64,000 nucleotides of DNA, from assembly GCF_000149955.1 (NCBI RefSeq), contig NC_030989.1, positions 3,726,505 through 3,790,504 on the forward strand. The letters are read 5' to 3'. The notes beneath the pieces were generated by a model that made no database searches, was not told the DNA's origin, and saw only the letters and a list, made by a program, of their open reading frames with translations. The position numbers and the translations under genes were made by a program. Shown in pieces: positions 1 through 12,095 of the stretch; within the stretch, counting starts at the first letter, position 1; each line of letters begins with the position of its first letter. The stretch comes from Fusarium oxysporum f. sp. lycopersici 4287. Lineage: Eukaryota; Ascomycota; Sordariomycetes; Hypocreales; Nectriaceae.

Positions 1-1226
1 TGAAGCGGGTGCGATTGATGACGGGTACGATGGGATGTACCCATTTGAAGTAAGCATCGATGAGCTCGTCGCATAGTGATCGTGGAGGCAGTAGAAACGC
101 CCCTCTTTGATGCAGGATGTCGATTTCGACGTTGTCAAGTTCAGTAAGTCGAGCTCGAGAGCCGCGGACGTTCTCAGGCAGTGGATAGTGCACAACATCT
201 GCTGAGCCTTGACGATCATGGACAAGTAGAGTCAGATTGGAGGACTCGCCAAGGTATGCAACCCGCCCAGCTTCGGTAATGGGAGCGCGTGTAAACTTGG
301 GTTTCATTACAAGGTCAAGATAGGTCCCACTGTCGACCTCTTCTTTGCGTGCTTGAGCTTCCGTCCAGTTGGTGGGAGGTGTGCCATTGTTGGAATGATA
401 TACCGAAGGAGCTCGCGGGGTGAGTGATGAAGTGCTCGAGGGGGCCACAGGGCGCGGTGAAGGGTCTTCGTTTGCATCGCCGCGATCGCTACATATCAAG
501 AAGCCTCTGGTCAGCGCTGAGGATCGAGTAGAAATTGGGGGCGTATTCTCATACCTATCGGAGTCTTTATTGGTTTGGCTGCCAGAGCCCTGTGTCTTTT
601 TGCGCTTCGGATTCGGGATACGACACTCGATCTGGAAGGCAACGCAATTGGTGCAGGGCACACCAAGGCTTGCGGCGTCGCATCGAACCTGCAGAATATG
701 ATGGTTAATATTGCTGTTGGTGGTGAAGTCGAGAACCAATTGGGTCGCTCTGGACTCCTATAGGCGAATGTTTGCATTTACCTTTCTGGCATGACAAGTC
801 TGTGGAAGCGTTGATTAGCATCATGGTCTAAACTGTTTTCCCAAGAAGAAGATCAGCTGTACAGCTGTCGCGGATGTCGTGATAAAGAATCATGATGAAG
901 TGGGCTGGAGCGCGCCAATGCCTCGGCTCATGTTGAGGGGGGCAGGCTCTCATGGGTGTCTAGGTTCGGCAGAAGACTTAAAAGGTGCTTACCTCGCATG
1001 CACGCGATGCTCGCTGTCTTTTAAAAGGACGAGTTTAGTACTTGCAACACCATATCAAGTATAGAACGGCGACTCACCTTCGAAAACTCACTCCGCCAGC
1101 GGAAGTCGATGTTGAGGTGCTTGGAGCGGGCAGAGCTGGTGCCGACAACTGCGACTCTGGCTGCTGCTGCTGCTGCTGTGGTTGCGCCTGCGGCGTGCCG
1201 CTGCCTGACGACATGTCCACGTCCAT
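1..1226 (-). CDS. ctf1: CTF1/FarA-type Zn(II)2Cys6 transcription factor (5' part, runs off the window)
   Basis: This is the N-terminal part of a fungal zinc-cluster activator of the cutinase transcription factor/FarA-FarB family, which controls fatty-acid-responsive genes (lipases, cutinases, beta-oxidation). Manually spliced coding exons are 1078-1226, 993-1017, 782-799, 555-688 and from 488 to the window edge; the frame is continuous. The N-terminus starts MDVDMSSGS and carries a six-Gln run. The zinc cluster follows as RASRACETCHARKVRCD plus VPCTNCVAFQIEC, spacing C-X2-C-X6-C-X8-C-X2-C-X6-C. It is spread over three exons, one of them only 18 nt. A basic stretch PKRKK follows. The last visible part includes FKWVHPIVPVINRTRF, the start of the fungal-specific regulatory domain. 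The rest of the gene lies beyond base 1. Family assignment is firm; alpha versus beta paralogue is not decided. Confidence 0.88.
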
Positions 1227-3594
1227 GGAATCGGAAATGTCGGGGGCGAGGAATTGAAGCGGAAGCGGAAGCGATCGAGAAACGTCAAAGTCGGTTTCGA
1301 AGAGGGGGACAGGACGGGATGGTCGAGTTGAGAAGGCAGTTAAGGTAGGAAGGTAACGTTAAGGCAAAGCAGAGCAAGGCAAGCCAGGTTCCATGCGATG
1401 GACTTGCGCGCGGCCAGGGCAGGCAGACAAAAAGAAGCACTGACACGACACAGACACCACAACAGTACCTCACTGTACTGGACCACTTAGCGGGTTTGGT
1501 TTGAGCGAACCACACCAAAACGGCAGGTCTGAAGATCTTTCGATTGGATCTGACGGGACTGGGCTGGGTAAAATGAATGAAACCCTCGGGTACCGAGCCC
1601 TTGGCTGATACCTCGACTGCAACCTCGAGTCTTGAAAGCGTTTCGATATTGAACAAAGAAAAGTGTATAGTAGTTAGAGCTCTGTAGGGGGTCGGTTTCT
1701 ATGACACCGCCCAGCAACAGCAAGACTCCTAATTGTAAGCAGGCGGATCGGTCGGTGGAATGTCTCCGCTGTAGTGGTAATAAGGGACTACCTTAGAGGA
1801 TACGGAGTTCAGTTATTAGGTAGTTACAGTAGTGGTTAGCTTGACAGCTACCAACAATGGAATGGAACCGGCCGAGGTGCGCGTTAGCGGCGGGAGCGGG
1901 GATATCCATACGTAAATTAGAGATCTGCCCGGTCTTGAAAGTCGCGATTATGTACGGAGTATGTAGAGATGGGGAAGATGTCTTCCTAAGTAGAAGGGGA
2001 GAGCGAGAGGTTTAGAAGGATCAATACTGCAGAGAATGACAAAGCAACTACCTAAGTATCGACCAACTAACCAATAATCAAAACGTATTTGTCTCGGAGC
2101 ATGTAAGAGAGGAAGGAAAGGACAAAATGGAAAGGAGAGGAATAGCGGGAGTGTCGGGGGTGCGCGGACTCCTCCAGATTCTCAACTGCACTGCAGTTCA
2201 AGGGTGGCCCTGTAATGTCGGAGATGGTGGACAACACCTCTCCACTATGGGCCCGTCTTCCGGTGCAAAGAACTCGGCGCTCAGTTCAGTTGAAGAGGGT
2301 CCACAGCTGTATGGAACTTGTTCCGCAAACCGTGTCAGTTGCTGATTGATGCCGTATCAAGTGCAATCCCCGAGAGAGAGGGCAAAGTAATACCTAGACA
2401 CGACGATTTATGAATGTCACAGTACAGCACAAGGCCAGGCAAGATTCAGAGACATCTTCACATCAACCAAGCTGATGAATCTTGCTTGATGTCGTTCATG
2501 TGAAAGCCTTGTCATCTCATATCCTTGATATTTAACTACCTTATTAGATCCAGGGGAACATGGTTGGCAATGGAGATCATCTGAGATTGAATCCTTCTCA
2601 TTAAAACCCAGCCCCCATGATCCATCTCTGGAACACTTATCACCTAGAACTGCGGCGTGAGCGCGTGACCTGTCTCTCGGAGCGCGTGCCTGTGTTCAGA
2701 ATTCAAGGAGGTGCAGTCTGTAAACGTTTCACTCCTAAAAAGAATTTGTGCATGAAATGAAGTCCCCACGAATTGATCGACAGTTGGACAGTTTGGATCA
2801 TGATGAGACGGGCTGTCTTGTCGACGTCGTCATGGCTGGTTTATGTGGTTCGTGGCATGTGAACGTTTCGAGGACTCATGGCGGCGGCCCAAGTTCCTAA
2901 TTAAGTTTGGTCTGGGCAGTTGAAGCAAGTTCACTAGTCGAAACAGAACAAGTCGTGTCAAAACCTGGGGAAGCAACCTTTTGTGAGTCTCTTGTTCGAG
3001 CTGAACAGTTGGTCAAAACTGAGTTTCCACGCGAAAGTTCAGTACCTGACGTAAAGTTCAAGGCTGGATAAAGATCTATGCATGCTCTATATTCCCACCA
3101 TTCAAGGCACTACTTTTATATCTATCGTTCCTCGTTCCCAAAGTCCCATTTTGTTTCACTTAAGCTTTTCACATGAAAATGGTAACTTACTGGTACGCCC
3201 ATTACGGTGAGGCCCCCGCAAAATCCGACCCACACCTCCGGGCTTCCGAATCTGTCCCCAGATTCTTCTCAGCCGGCCCTTGCAACCTCGTTAATTCGTT
3301 GTGATCGCGATGGATGCGCAGCTAAACAGAATACATGTTGCCAAGAATCCTTAGACGCAACCCTTTCATGACCCTGTCACCCTGGAATCCGGCCATCTTC
3401 CGGTAGGCTTTCCCTTCAGCCCTATACAGCTTGAGGCTGTGCCCCTGTTGACTGTCACATGGGTTCATGCTCGTATTCTATTCAACCCTGATGTCACTTC
3501 GCCAAGGGAATATTAGATTTGCTGGTGACTTGAAACTGTCAAGAGATTATTGTACATTGGACTGCCCTTTGCAGGAAGTATTTACTGCCCATGG
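1227..3594. other. Intergenic: ctf1 5' leader and mcd4 3' side
   Basis: This 2.4 kb stretch separates the ctf1 start from the mcd4 stop. Its open frames are short and lack protein-like composition. I see no RNA gene or mobile element. The part next to ctf1 probably holds a long 5' leader and promoter; the part near 3,100-3,300 has a TATA-like run but no gene I can support. Confidence 0.5.
1584..1589. promoter_or_regulatory. CCTCGG motif upstream of ctf1
   Basis: A single CCTCGG hexamer lies about 360 bp upstream of the ctf1 start codon. CCTCGG is the core bound by FarA/FarB/CTF1 proteins, so autoregulation is conceivable. One six-base match is weak evidence: it is expected about once per 2 kb by chance on both strands. 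Confidence 0.25.
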
Positions 3595-6500
3595 CTACGC
3601 TGCAAGTGTCCTTGACGGAACCTTGCCGTTTGTCTTGGGCTTCATGCCATTCGCGGCAACCGGTTCTTCATGTTCGACTTCAATGCCGGCGATGAATGCT
3701 GCACTCACCAGCTCGAGTGCCGCGACAAATACACACAAGAAACTGGCGATGGCAAAATGTGTGATCGTTGAACCAATTTCCAGCCATGAACCCTCATCTT
3801 TGACAACCCAGAAAAAGTAGAGTGTCAAAACATCACTGACTGTGAGGACGACCATGAACAGTGCAGATGGTGCAACACCTAATCTCTTATTCAGAACTCC
3901 CAAGTTCGCTGAGATCAGGAAAAATGGAATAATGATCTTGAGAATCAGCAATGCACCCTGCGAGAAAGGATCAAACACTGGGATAAGCCTTGATACACTT
4001 TCCAAGCTAAACGATGAGATGGAAGCGATATTGCCGGTACTGAAGAAGGCTGACTGTAGTAGAACCATGAAGAACAGTGCTATCCGTGCGTCTGAGAGGG
4101 TCAATGGCCGAAATGTACCCAATTCACGTTTCTGCTGCTCGGCGACAGCTGTCTCGTTCTGGGCTTTGCCCTTTGAGAATGCATGTACCGCGTACTCGAG
4201 GCGCACCCAAGCCAATAGAGTAATGCTGAAGGCCACATAGAATAGGCCTTCGTACGAAATTGTCAAGATGATGAACGTCGGGGCACAGGTTAAGAAGATG
4301 ATTGCAAGGCGATGCATGTAGTGGCTGTTAGGCTGTAGCCGATATACCAAGGGCATGAGAAGCGACACGACTGTTAATTGTTAGTTACACGTGTCCATGA
4401 ATCAAATCCGATTGACTCACCCAAGACGACCCAGCCGACTACTTGGTTTCCCCTTGGAAGACCAAGCTTGGCTTGCAGTGAAGTGGCACTGGAGTGCGTG
4501 ACGAGCATGGCAAGTACGATAAGGCCAATCTGAAAACTGCGTGAGCGGTGCGATTCTAAGATGCTCTCTAATAAATCAAACTTACTTGAGTACCAAGGAG
4601 CGTTCTACTTGTATGGAGACGCTTTGATTTGCTTTTGAAGGTGGTGAAATCTGAGAGAATAAAATCTTCGAGAACCAAATATGCGAGACCGATGACAGTC
4701 ATCAATCCACCGCCAATCAAGCTTTCTAATCAGTGTCTGCAACAATTCACGGGTTGAGGATAAAGCTTACATCAGGGATACATTTTCGACCTTCATCGCC
4801 GGTAGAAGGGTGAAAGTACTCATAGCCAAGCAAGAAATGAACCACAACAGGGTCAGGAATACATGGGACTTCAAGAATGAAACGCCCAGCGTCATTGGCC
4901 AGAAAGCACCCAAGACAAACAGCCCAGTCAGGACTTCACGATGAATGTATCCAATGGCCTAGGACTGGTAAGCAAAAGTCCGAGTAAACATCAAGAGGAC
5001 TTACCAGAGATTGAATGATACCGAAATAGAGGACAACGTTGAAAATCAGCGCTGCAACCGCACCACCAGACTTGACATTGCCAAACAGAGCCTGGAAACC
5101 TTTGGCAACGCTGGCTCTTCGAGCATACACCTCTTCCCAAAACAAAACAGGGAAAAATGCATACAGATAGTACGCAGGTGGGGATTTAGAGACGACGAAG
5201 GATGAGTAAAGAGCGACAAGTACCGAGGAGAAGAACGCCGATCCAAGCAATGTGCGCTGAGGGGGAATGCTCTCCTGGACCACATATAAGGAAAGGACGG
5301 TGGTGGTCGCATAGGTCATCCATCCCAAATAGCCAACAGTGATCAAAGCACGTAGGAATAACCAGTCATAAGTCTGAAGGTAGCGAATTCCCTGAAGCCC
5401 AATTTCCATCAGAGCGTCTGATTCTTCAATGGCCTCCTCGAATTGACCAGCGTCGATCAAAGAGCGAATGTGAGCAATGCGCTGCTCAGGGCCAAGGTTC
5501 TCATTACTGAGAGGTCCGTAAGCCTGATAGCGGAGCTCTACGTTCCTCTTGCTCTCCTCCTTTATACGGTATTGCTCAAGAATGACCTGAGCATTGACCA
5601 GGGAAGCTTGTGCCTTTTCTTTTATGTTCGCAGATAGAAAGTTCAAAGGAAGTTGGCCCACACCGTTCGCTGGAAACTCAGCGCCGATGAGATACGACAT
5701 CAACGCCGCGACATCAGCTTGAGCAACATCATGTCTTCGAACATGGTCCAGATTCCAGTCTGAAGAGTACTCATCATGACCAGGGGCAATACTATCGGGA
5801 TGCAACGCGGGAGTGGCAACTCCCGAACCCCATGATATGAGAGGAGTTCTGGTATTGTTAGGATGTCCATCGCCATGACTACCCCAGTCTGTCATGCCGT
5901 GGTCAGCTGTGAAGACGAACGCAGTCCGGTCATCGGCATAGAAGCCCTCGACGAGTTCGACCATCTCCTTCACACCTTGATCAACTACTTTTATATTGTG
6001 CAGGTACTCCTTGGAGTAAGGCCGATAAGAGTGCCCAGTTGTGTCCAGGCCTAGCAGATGGAGGAAGAAAACCACCTTGTCCTCGCGAAGAGCGGTATTG
6101 AGGGTCTCGTTCGTCGCTGCTGCGGCGAAGAAGTCCTTGACATGGTCGAACACCCAGTAATCAAGCTCCGTAGCATCTTTGGAGAAATCCTCAAGCTCAG
6201 CTCCATATGCAAAGGCATCGACCCTTCCTGGAACAGCCCCATGTTGGAACATTGGCAGAATATCGGGACTTCCCCAACTCCAGGTATGTCGGCTGCGGTT
6301 GAAAACACTATCGAAATTGACCGGGTTCATTTTCCATCCTGTCGCAACAGCAGATACATCCTCGTACAAGCCGGCAATGAGGGCCACGTGGCCGGGTCGG
6401 GATTCCGTTGGCACACGAGTATGTGATACGCCAAAGGTTCCATGCTCAAGCACTCGGGAGCGAAGGTAAGGAGCTAGCGGACGAGGGACGAGGTCGTCAT

Positions 6501-6797
6501 CGGACTCGGGGTATGGTTCGGGGTGGGCTTGAAATGCTTTGTCGGCTCGCAAACCGTCACCTAGAGTGCAGCGACTTAGTCACACTGGCCAAATCATGCG
6601 TTCTAGGTCAACTTACCAACAAATAGTACAAGGCGATCCGCAGGGGCCTTTGGAGAATCGTCTGTACGCTCAACATTGAACAATCGCATGCCTGAGACAA
6701 TCGGGCTGACAAAGTAAATGTCGAAGATGGAAAAGATATAGACCAAATGGAAAGCGACCGCAATGGCCATGAAGCCAATGCGGCTGAAACCAGCCAT
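3595..6797 (-). CDS. mcd4: GPI ethanolamine phosphate transferase 1 (Mcd4/PIG-N)
   Basis: The enzyme transfers ethanolamine phosphate from phosphatidylethanolamine to the first mannose of GPI precursors in the ER membrane. Six exons were assembled by hand: 6617-6797, 5005-6560, 4771-4958, 4586-4721, 4421-4529 and 3595-4370, giving 981 residues, the usual length for the family. An N-terminal signal anchor ([20 protein letters not shown]) is followed by an alkaline-phosphatase-fold lumenal domain: [13 protein letters not shown], the [19 protein letters not shown] nucleophile region, [11 protein letters not shown] and the metal-binding [14 protein letters not shown]. About the last 450 residues are multi-spanning membrane segments. 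The third intron acceptor (AAAG at 4722) was chosen because it alone keeps the frame; it is less certain than the others. Confidence 0.95.
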
Positions 6798-7671
6798 GGC
6801 AACGCAATTGATATGCTCCGGCGTGTAGTTGCAAGTGTAGACAGTTCGAATGATCGACGATGGGTTGGTTGGTGTAAGTCAGGGGGTGGAAGATGATGCT
6901 ATATCAAAATCTAATGGTACCACATAAGTCGAAAGTGCCTTAAATGAGAGGACAAGAAAAATAGAAGCAACAAATATCAAGAGAAACAAGAGGCAGTGAA
7001 CAAGTTCTCCTTGATCTCGTCAAACAAAGATGTAATGAGAGACAGTCTCCATTGAGCTGAGTTGCAGGTGGAGGTCAAGACAATATATTAAACCGTGGCC
7101 AGAATTGGAATGACGCTGACGAGGGACGCGTCTATCCGGCAAATTAGTGCAAGACCCCATCTGCAGGGGAAATACACTAATGGCCCTGCGCTACAACCCC
7201 TCCACTGCTGGGTGCTGACTTGGCCCTGGATGGTCCTTCAGCCTCTACACGTGGTTGGCTGCATTAAAGTCTCATTGGATCCAAGCCTCCCGTCCCGTCA
7301 ATGTAAAATCGAGCCCTGGTATCAAATCAGATCAGCCAAAGGGCGGGAACTTTAAAAGACTAATAGGCTCAAGCGATCATAAGGGAAATGGTCCTGGAAA
7401 TGTCAGCCATTCCATGATCACTAGTCCATGACCTAGCTCACGCACCTTGACGGATATCGGAAGTTTGCAACCTTGATAAACGAACGGTGTTAAGAAACTG
7501 ATTACCAACAAGGTTCTCATTGACACCCATACAGTAACCAGATCCTCTTTCTAGAATCATTACTAATCTATCCTCATTGAGTGCTTGCTTGTACACGCAT
7601 AACGCTGAAATAAGTCTTGGGTATCACTAACAACAGACACATCCTACCGCAACAACGAAAATTAACATATT
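6798..7671. other. Intergenic between mcd4 (5') and pcs1 (3')
   Basis: About 870 bp. It contains the mcd4 promoter and the pcs1 3' UTR. No further gene, RNA or repeat is recognisable. Confidence 0.5.
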
Positions 7672-9184
7672 CTACTGTCTGGACAGGTCTTCTGCCAAAG
7701 ATTTGCTGACCCTCAAGTAGAATTTTGGCGCTTGAGACCGCGGGAAGACAATTTCCTCCGTGAGATAGTCTGGAAGCATTTCCATCAGCTCGACATCACG
7801 CCCAGCGTCGAGCTGTGGTTGGTATGTGAATTGCACATCCTCAATATTGTCTGAAGTATCGTCGTTGTCTACTGTGAGTTTGAAATGAAGGGCTGGCTAT
7901 AGTCAGTATACATATGGAGCGAGACCATCGATCATTAAACTTACTGCCATTGCGCCCAGTCTGTATGCAATCGAAGGTATCTCCTATGTCTTCTTGCTTT
8001 ACACCACGCATGATCAAACCTGTCATATCTGCGTACAGGTTTTCCTTGGCTTGTGCAATGGCTTGTGCAGCATGAGCAGCCTCCGCCTGTGCTGTGCGAT
8101 TGGCCGGCCCCGAGGCTTTGATAGCGCTTCCTGGAACTCTGTTATTGGCATTTCCTGACCTCACAGCGGCCAGTTTGGTTGAAAGAGTTTTGATTTCTGC
8201 CTCGGCTTCGGATAAAGAGTTGTTCAGGCTCTCAATGTTGCCCTCCAGATTCTCAGCCTTGACCTCGCTGGCTTCCAGTTGCTTTCGAAGCTCTTCACCC
8301 TCCTTCGCCAGGGCAGTCTGTGCAGCAAGCTCAGCCTTAAGCTCAGATATAAGCTGCGTAGCAGCTGTGGAAGTCAGTACAATGCGCAACGCAGAGGAGT
8401 TCATGCAATGAGACGTACCCGCTGTTCGCTCTTCAGCTTGTTTCTTAAGTCGATCGAAATTCCGCTCAGCTTCTCGAACACCAACCTCACGTAGATCCCG
8501 ATGGCGCATCTCGAGAGCCTCGTACTTCTTAGTGAGTTCCCCTAGCCTTCTCCGCAATGCGACGTCACTGGTATCATAGCTGGACCATGACTCTAAGGGC
8601 TCAGTCGTTCCCACAACAGAGTCGCGATCTTCATCTTCTTCCGGTACGGCATCAAGTTCCATCACGTCTTCTGCTTGCGTTTCCGGAATCTCCTCAAAGG
8701 GTGTGGTTGGTTGTCGCGGGGGTCGACCACGTCGCTTGACAGCACTTTCCGGAGCAAGTATCGAGGTGTCGCCGTTCAGTTTCTTGGGGCGCCCCCGCAA
8801 CCCCTTTTTCGTCTCAGTCGCAGGAACACTTGCAGGAACTCCAATATCTTCAAATGTGACCGTTTCATCTGGGGCCAGTTGTTTGGTCTTGCGCCCCCCC
8901 TTCGTGGCACCACCATTGATTTTGCTCGTAGTAGCGGGTTGCGCTATTGCTTCAGGTAAAGGTGCGAGCTTATCGGCGCTGTTTCGACGCGTCGTTCGAG
9001 GTGCTGTTTTAGTGACCTTGCTGGCCGTTCCTGGTGGCCGACCGCGGGGCTTCTTCGTTGTGCTCATGGTCCGCACGGCTGCTTGAAGCTCAGATTGGTC
9101 GAACATGTCTAGATCGGGTTCTGAATCTGAAGCCAAGAGTCCAGCAAGGCCTGCTGCAGGCTTTGCGCGCGCGCGTGGTGGCAT
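7672..9184 (-). CDS. pcs1: Monopolin complex subunit Pcs1/Csm1 with AT-hooks
   Basis: Monopolin crosslinks kinetochore components and helps prevent merotelic attachment; Pcs1/Csm1 forms a coiled-coil homodimer with a globular C-terminal head. Exons 8419-9184, 7945-8364 and 7672-7892 give 468 residues starting MPPRARAKPAAG. The N-terminal half is low-complexity with three AT-hook-like cores (PRGRPPG, LRGRPKK, RRGRPPR). A long coiled coil follows from about residue 235 to 360. The C-terminal head, from KENLYADMTGLIMRGV through LHFKLTV to FPRSQAPKFYLRVSKSLAE, matches the Csm1/Pcs1 domain. An in-frame upstream ATG at 9250 would add 22 residues; I prefer the downstream start because the extension has no family-like character. 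The gene is divergent from msp1. Confidence 0.88.
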
Positions 9185-9757
9185 GGTCACTTGTGTCGAC
9201 GATCGTGGATGAATGTGTCGCAAAAGCACGCGCAAGAGAAGCAGGTGCAAAAGAAAAATACCAGAGAAATAGGGACAGCTGAAGGATTGAAATTGAAGAA
9301 TGCGCGACTATAATTGCACGGATATCAATGACAATTATTGCAAGTGATGGGCGGGGATAGTAATGCTGGAGGGGATAAATCCACATCAAAGTTTGGATCT
9401 TACTTGGGATCCTCATCGAGGTACCCATCCATGTAAACAAATGGGCTCAGAGACATCCATGAATCTATGGCCCGTGCTTTCAAACTGACACTAGCCGCCA
9501 CTTACCGCTAACAACGGGATGTCGGGCGGGCATGTGCCAGCGCATTAGGTTCCTGCCGAAACGCGCATATTGATTGATCTTCCATTTTATTCTTCAAACA
9601 CCCAATTTCAGTCTTCAACCTTTAGACTTGTCAACGCCTTTCCAGGTGACGCCGGCAAAGGCAAATCTTTGTTGAACTGGAAAAACTACCACCAATTCCG
9701 ACTTGATTATCGTGTGGCAGTCATCGCCCTCTTGCCACCTACTCTCCTTGCTATCTC
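9185..9757. other. Divergent promoter region pcs1/msp1
   Basis: About 570 bp shared by two divergently transcribed genes. No other gene or clear cis-element is recognised. Confidence 0.5.
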
Positions 9758-11163
9758 ATGCCATCCGAGTCAGCCCCTTGGCTGCGCTGGGTCCTCGGCA
9801 TGGGGGAACGACGTAAGCTCGGCGATGTCGCCATGGACATATTGCTCTTTGCGGGCATGGTAAGTGCAATATTTCGAAATCCGCTGTTGGATGCGAGGGC
9901 ATTGTGCTCACAGCAGTCTGTTAGATGACGGCTGGCCTATATGTGGCTCGAAATTTCCTCAACCCTATCTTGAGCAACATTGCCGACCCCGATAAAGAAA
10001 AACATGAACAAGCAAGACGCCAAGCCAAAGCGCACCTTGAGCGGTTAAACCGACACAAGAAAGACGGACTTGATTATGGAGATGATAGCGATTCGAGAAC
10101 GGGGCCACGACCGGAGGATCTGGTCTTGAATGAATACGAGAACTTGGTTGCACTTGAGATGGTCCCTCCTGAGGACATATCTGTTGGGTTTGACGGTGAG
10201 TGAACTTGCAGGTTGAGGCCTTTATGCCTTTCCCCATGATTCGCTAACAATTGCAGACATCGGTGGTCTGGATACGATTATCGAAGAACTGAAAGAGTCG
10301 ATCATATACCCTTTGACGATGCCTCACCTTTACTCCCACGCCGCGCCTCTACTCTCTGCTCCCTCTGGTGTTCTTCTATACGGTCCTCCGGGTTGTGGAA
10401 AGACAATGCTCGCTAAGGCTGTTGCCCATGAGAGTGGTGCTTCTTTCATCAACTTGCATATCTCGACTTTAACGGAGAAATGGTATGGAGACTCGAACAA
10501 GATTGTCCGTGCCGTTTTCTCCTTGGCCCGAAAAATGCAGCCTGCTATTATTTTTATTGACGAAATCGACGCTGTCCTTGGTACTCGTAGAAGTGGCGAG
10601 CATGAGGCCAGTGGCATGGTCAAGGCCGAGTAATTCTACAACAATCACCTCTATCTATCTAATTGACACTAACAAAACGTAGGTTCATGACTCTATGGGA
10701 TGGTTTGACGTCCTCGAATTCCTCAGGGATGCCTGCTCGAATCATGGTTCTTGGTGCGACCAACCGTATCAATGATATTGACGAGGCCATCCTTCGCCGT
10801 ATGCCAAAGAAATTTCCTGTCACGCTGCCAGGAACAGAGCAGCGACGTCGAATTTTACAGCTCATATTGCAAGATACCAAGACAGATCCTGAGTATTTCA
10901 ACCTCGATTACGTTGCAAGGATTACTGCTGGGCTCTCTGGTAGTGACATCAAGGAGGCCTGCCGAGATGCAGCAATGGTGCCCGTACGAGAATACATGCG
11001 GCAGCATCGTGAGAGTGGGCACGCCATGTCATCCGTGGATCCCAGGCAATTCCGTGGCATTAGATCAGATGACTTCCTCGGCCGCGAAGGAGGACAGATC
11101 AAACTGCAACCAAAGCGACGGTCGAGCGGTGTTGAGGAGCTGATTGCGGAGGAGCAGGACTAG
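9758..11163 (+). CDS. msp1: Msp1/ATAD1 mitochondrial outer-membrane AAA ATPase
   Basis: Msp1 extracts mislocalised tail-anchored proteins from the mitochondrial outer membrane and peroxisomes. Exons 9758-9859, 9925-10195, 10257-10629 and 10683-11163 give 408 residues. The N-terminus carries one transmembrane segment ([16 protein letters not shown]), split by intron 1. The AAA domain has Walker A GPPGCGKT, the pore-loop region [11 protein letters not shown], Walker [13 protein letters not shown], the Msp1-type [17 protein letters not shown], sensor-1 GATNR and the [10 protein letters not shown] arginine-finger region. The C-terminus has the usual AAA lid ([15 protein letters not shown]). All catalytic motifs are intact. 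The C-terminal tail is slightly longer than in yeast Msp1. Confidence 0.94.
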
Positions 11164-12095
11164 CATGATGATTAGCAAACGATCCAGGCCAGCAACGGCC
11201 GATAATGTTGAATAGAAACACTCAACCCTGGCCAGCACCTCACCAGTCATTGCCCAATCAGCAGCATCACGATGTCTGCTTCAGGCTTACCATCGACTAT
11301 ACTGTACCACTCGCACTGTCCTTCTTTCCCCCACAAACTGAAATTGTCCGCCAGGGCTGAAGATACGACCACGGTGCTCAAGTCGGGGCCCGGTTCCGTC
11401 CTCCGGGGTTCCCGTACAGTGCAGTTCACTAACCAGGGACGCACAGCACGCGATGGGCCATGATAGTGTCTGATCACGTCATTTGGGATACCCCACTATG
11501 GGTTTCTGGGGATTTGATAGCAATATACCTTGTCCTGAGCACCGGCAGCCGGCATTCCGCAGGTATCTCAGCATCAATCGCCCTCCGTTAATCGGTCGGA
11601 TGACCCAGAAGAATAGCGGTGGGCGGGACCCAAACCATAACAGTGGTATGCGAGCAGCACTATAGAGCCCTAGGGGTCACTGAAAGATGGTGCAAGATCC
11701 CCTGTAATTGGCGCTGCAGATGCCCTTGTACAGAAACACGGCACTCCCATTGCGTAGTTTATCCAGTGCAGATAACGAGTTTTGAGTTTGCAGTCCATCT
11801 TCTCCAGCCCAGACCGCCGACAGCGGGAATGACTCCCCGACTCCCGAGCGACCCTTCTCCTCCAAGCTCTGACTCGGCAAGTCTTCACCTCTCCCCTCTA
11901 GAAACTCTTCAATTCCTCTCTCTTCAATCATTCTTCAATTGTATTTGAGTTTCGCTTTTGTCGCATAAACTCTGTTGCGATTTCTCTCTAGCGTCCGCCC
12001 CTCCTCCGACCAAGCTAGAACCATTCTCCCCGCCATCCATCACCTCTGTATACAACTTGACTTCGACACATACGCTGCGACTAAATTTATCGAGA
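11164..12095. other. Intergenic upstream of cystathionine beta-lyase
   Basis: About 930 bp. The last 140 bases form an open frame continuous with the downstream gene (ATG at 11958) but look like a pyrimidine-rich 5' leader. I see no other gene, and I did not find the CYS3/MetR-type ATGRYRYCAT site. Confidence 0.45.
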
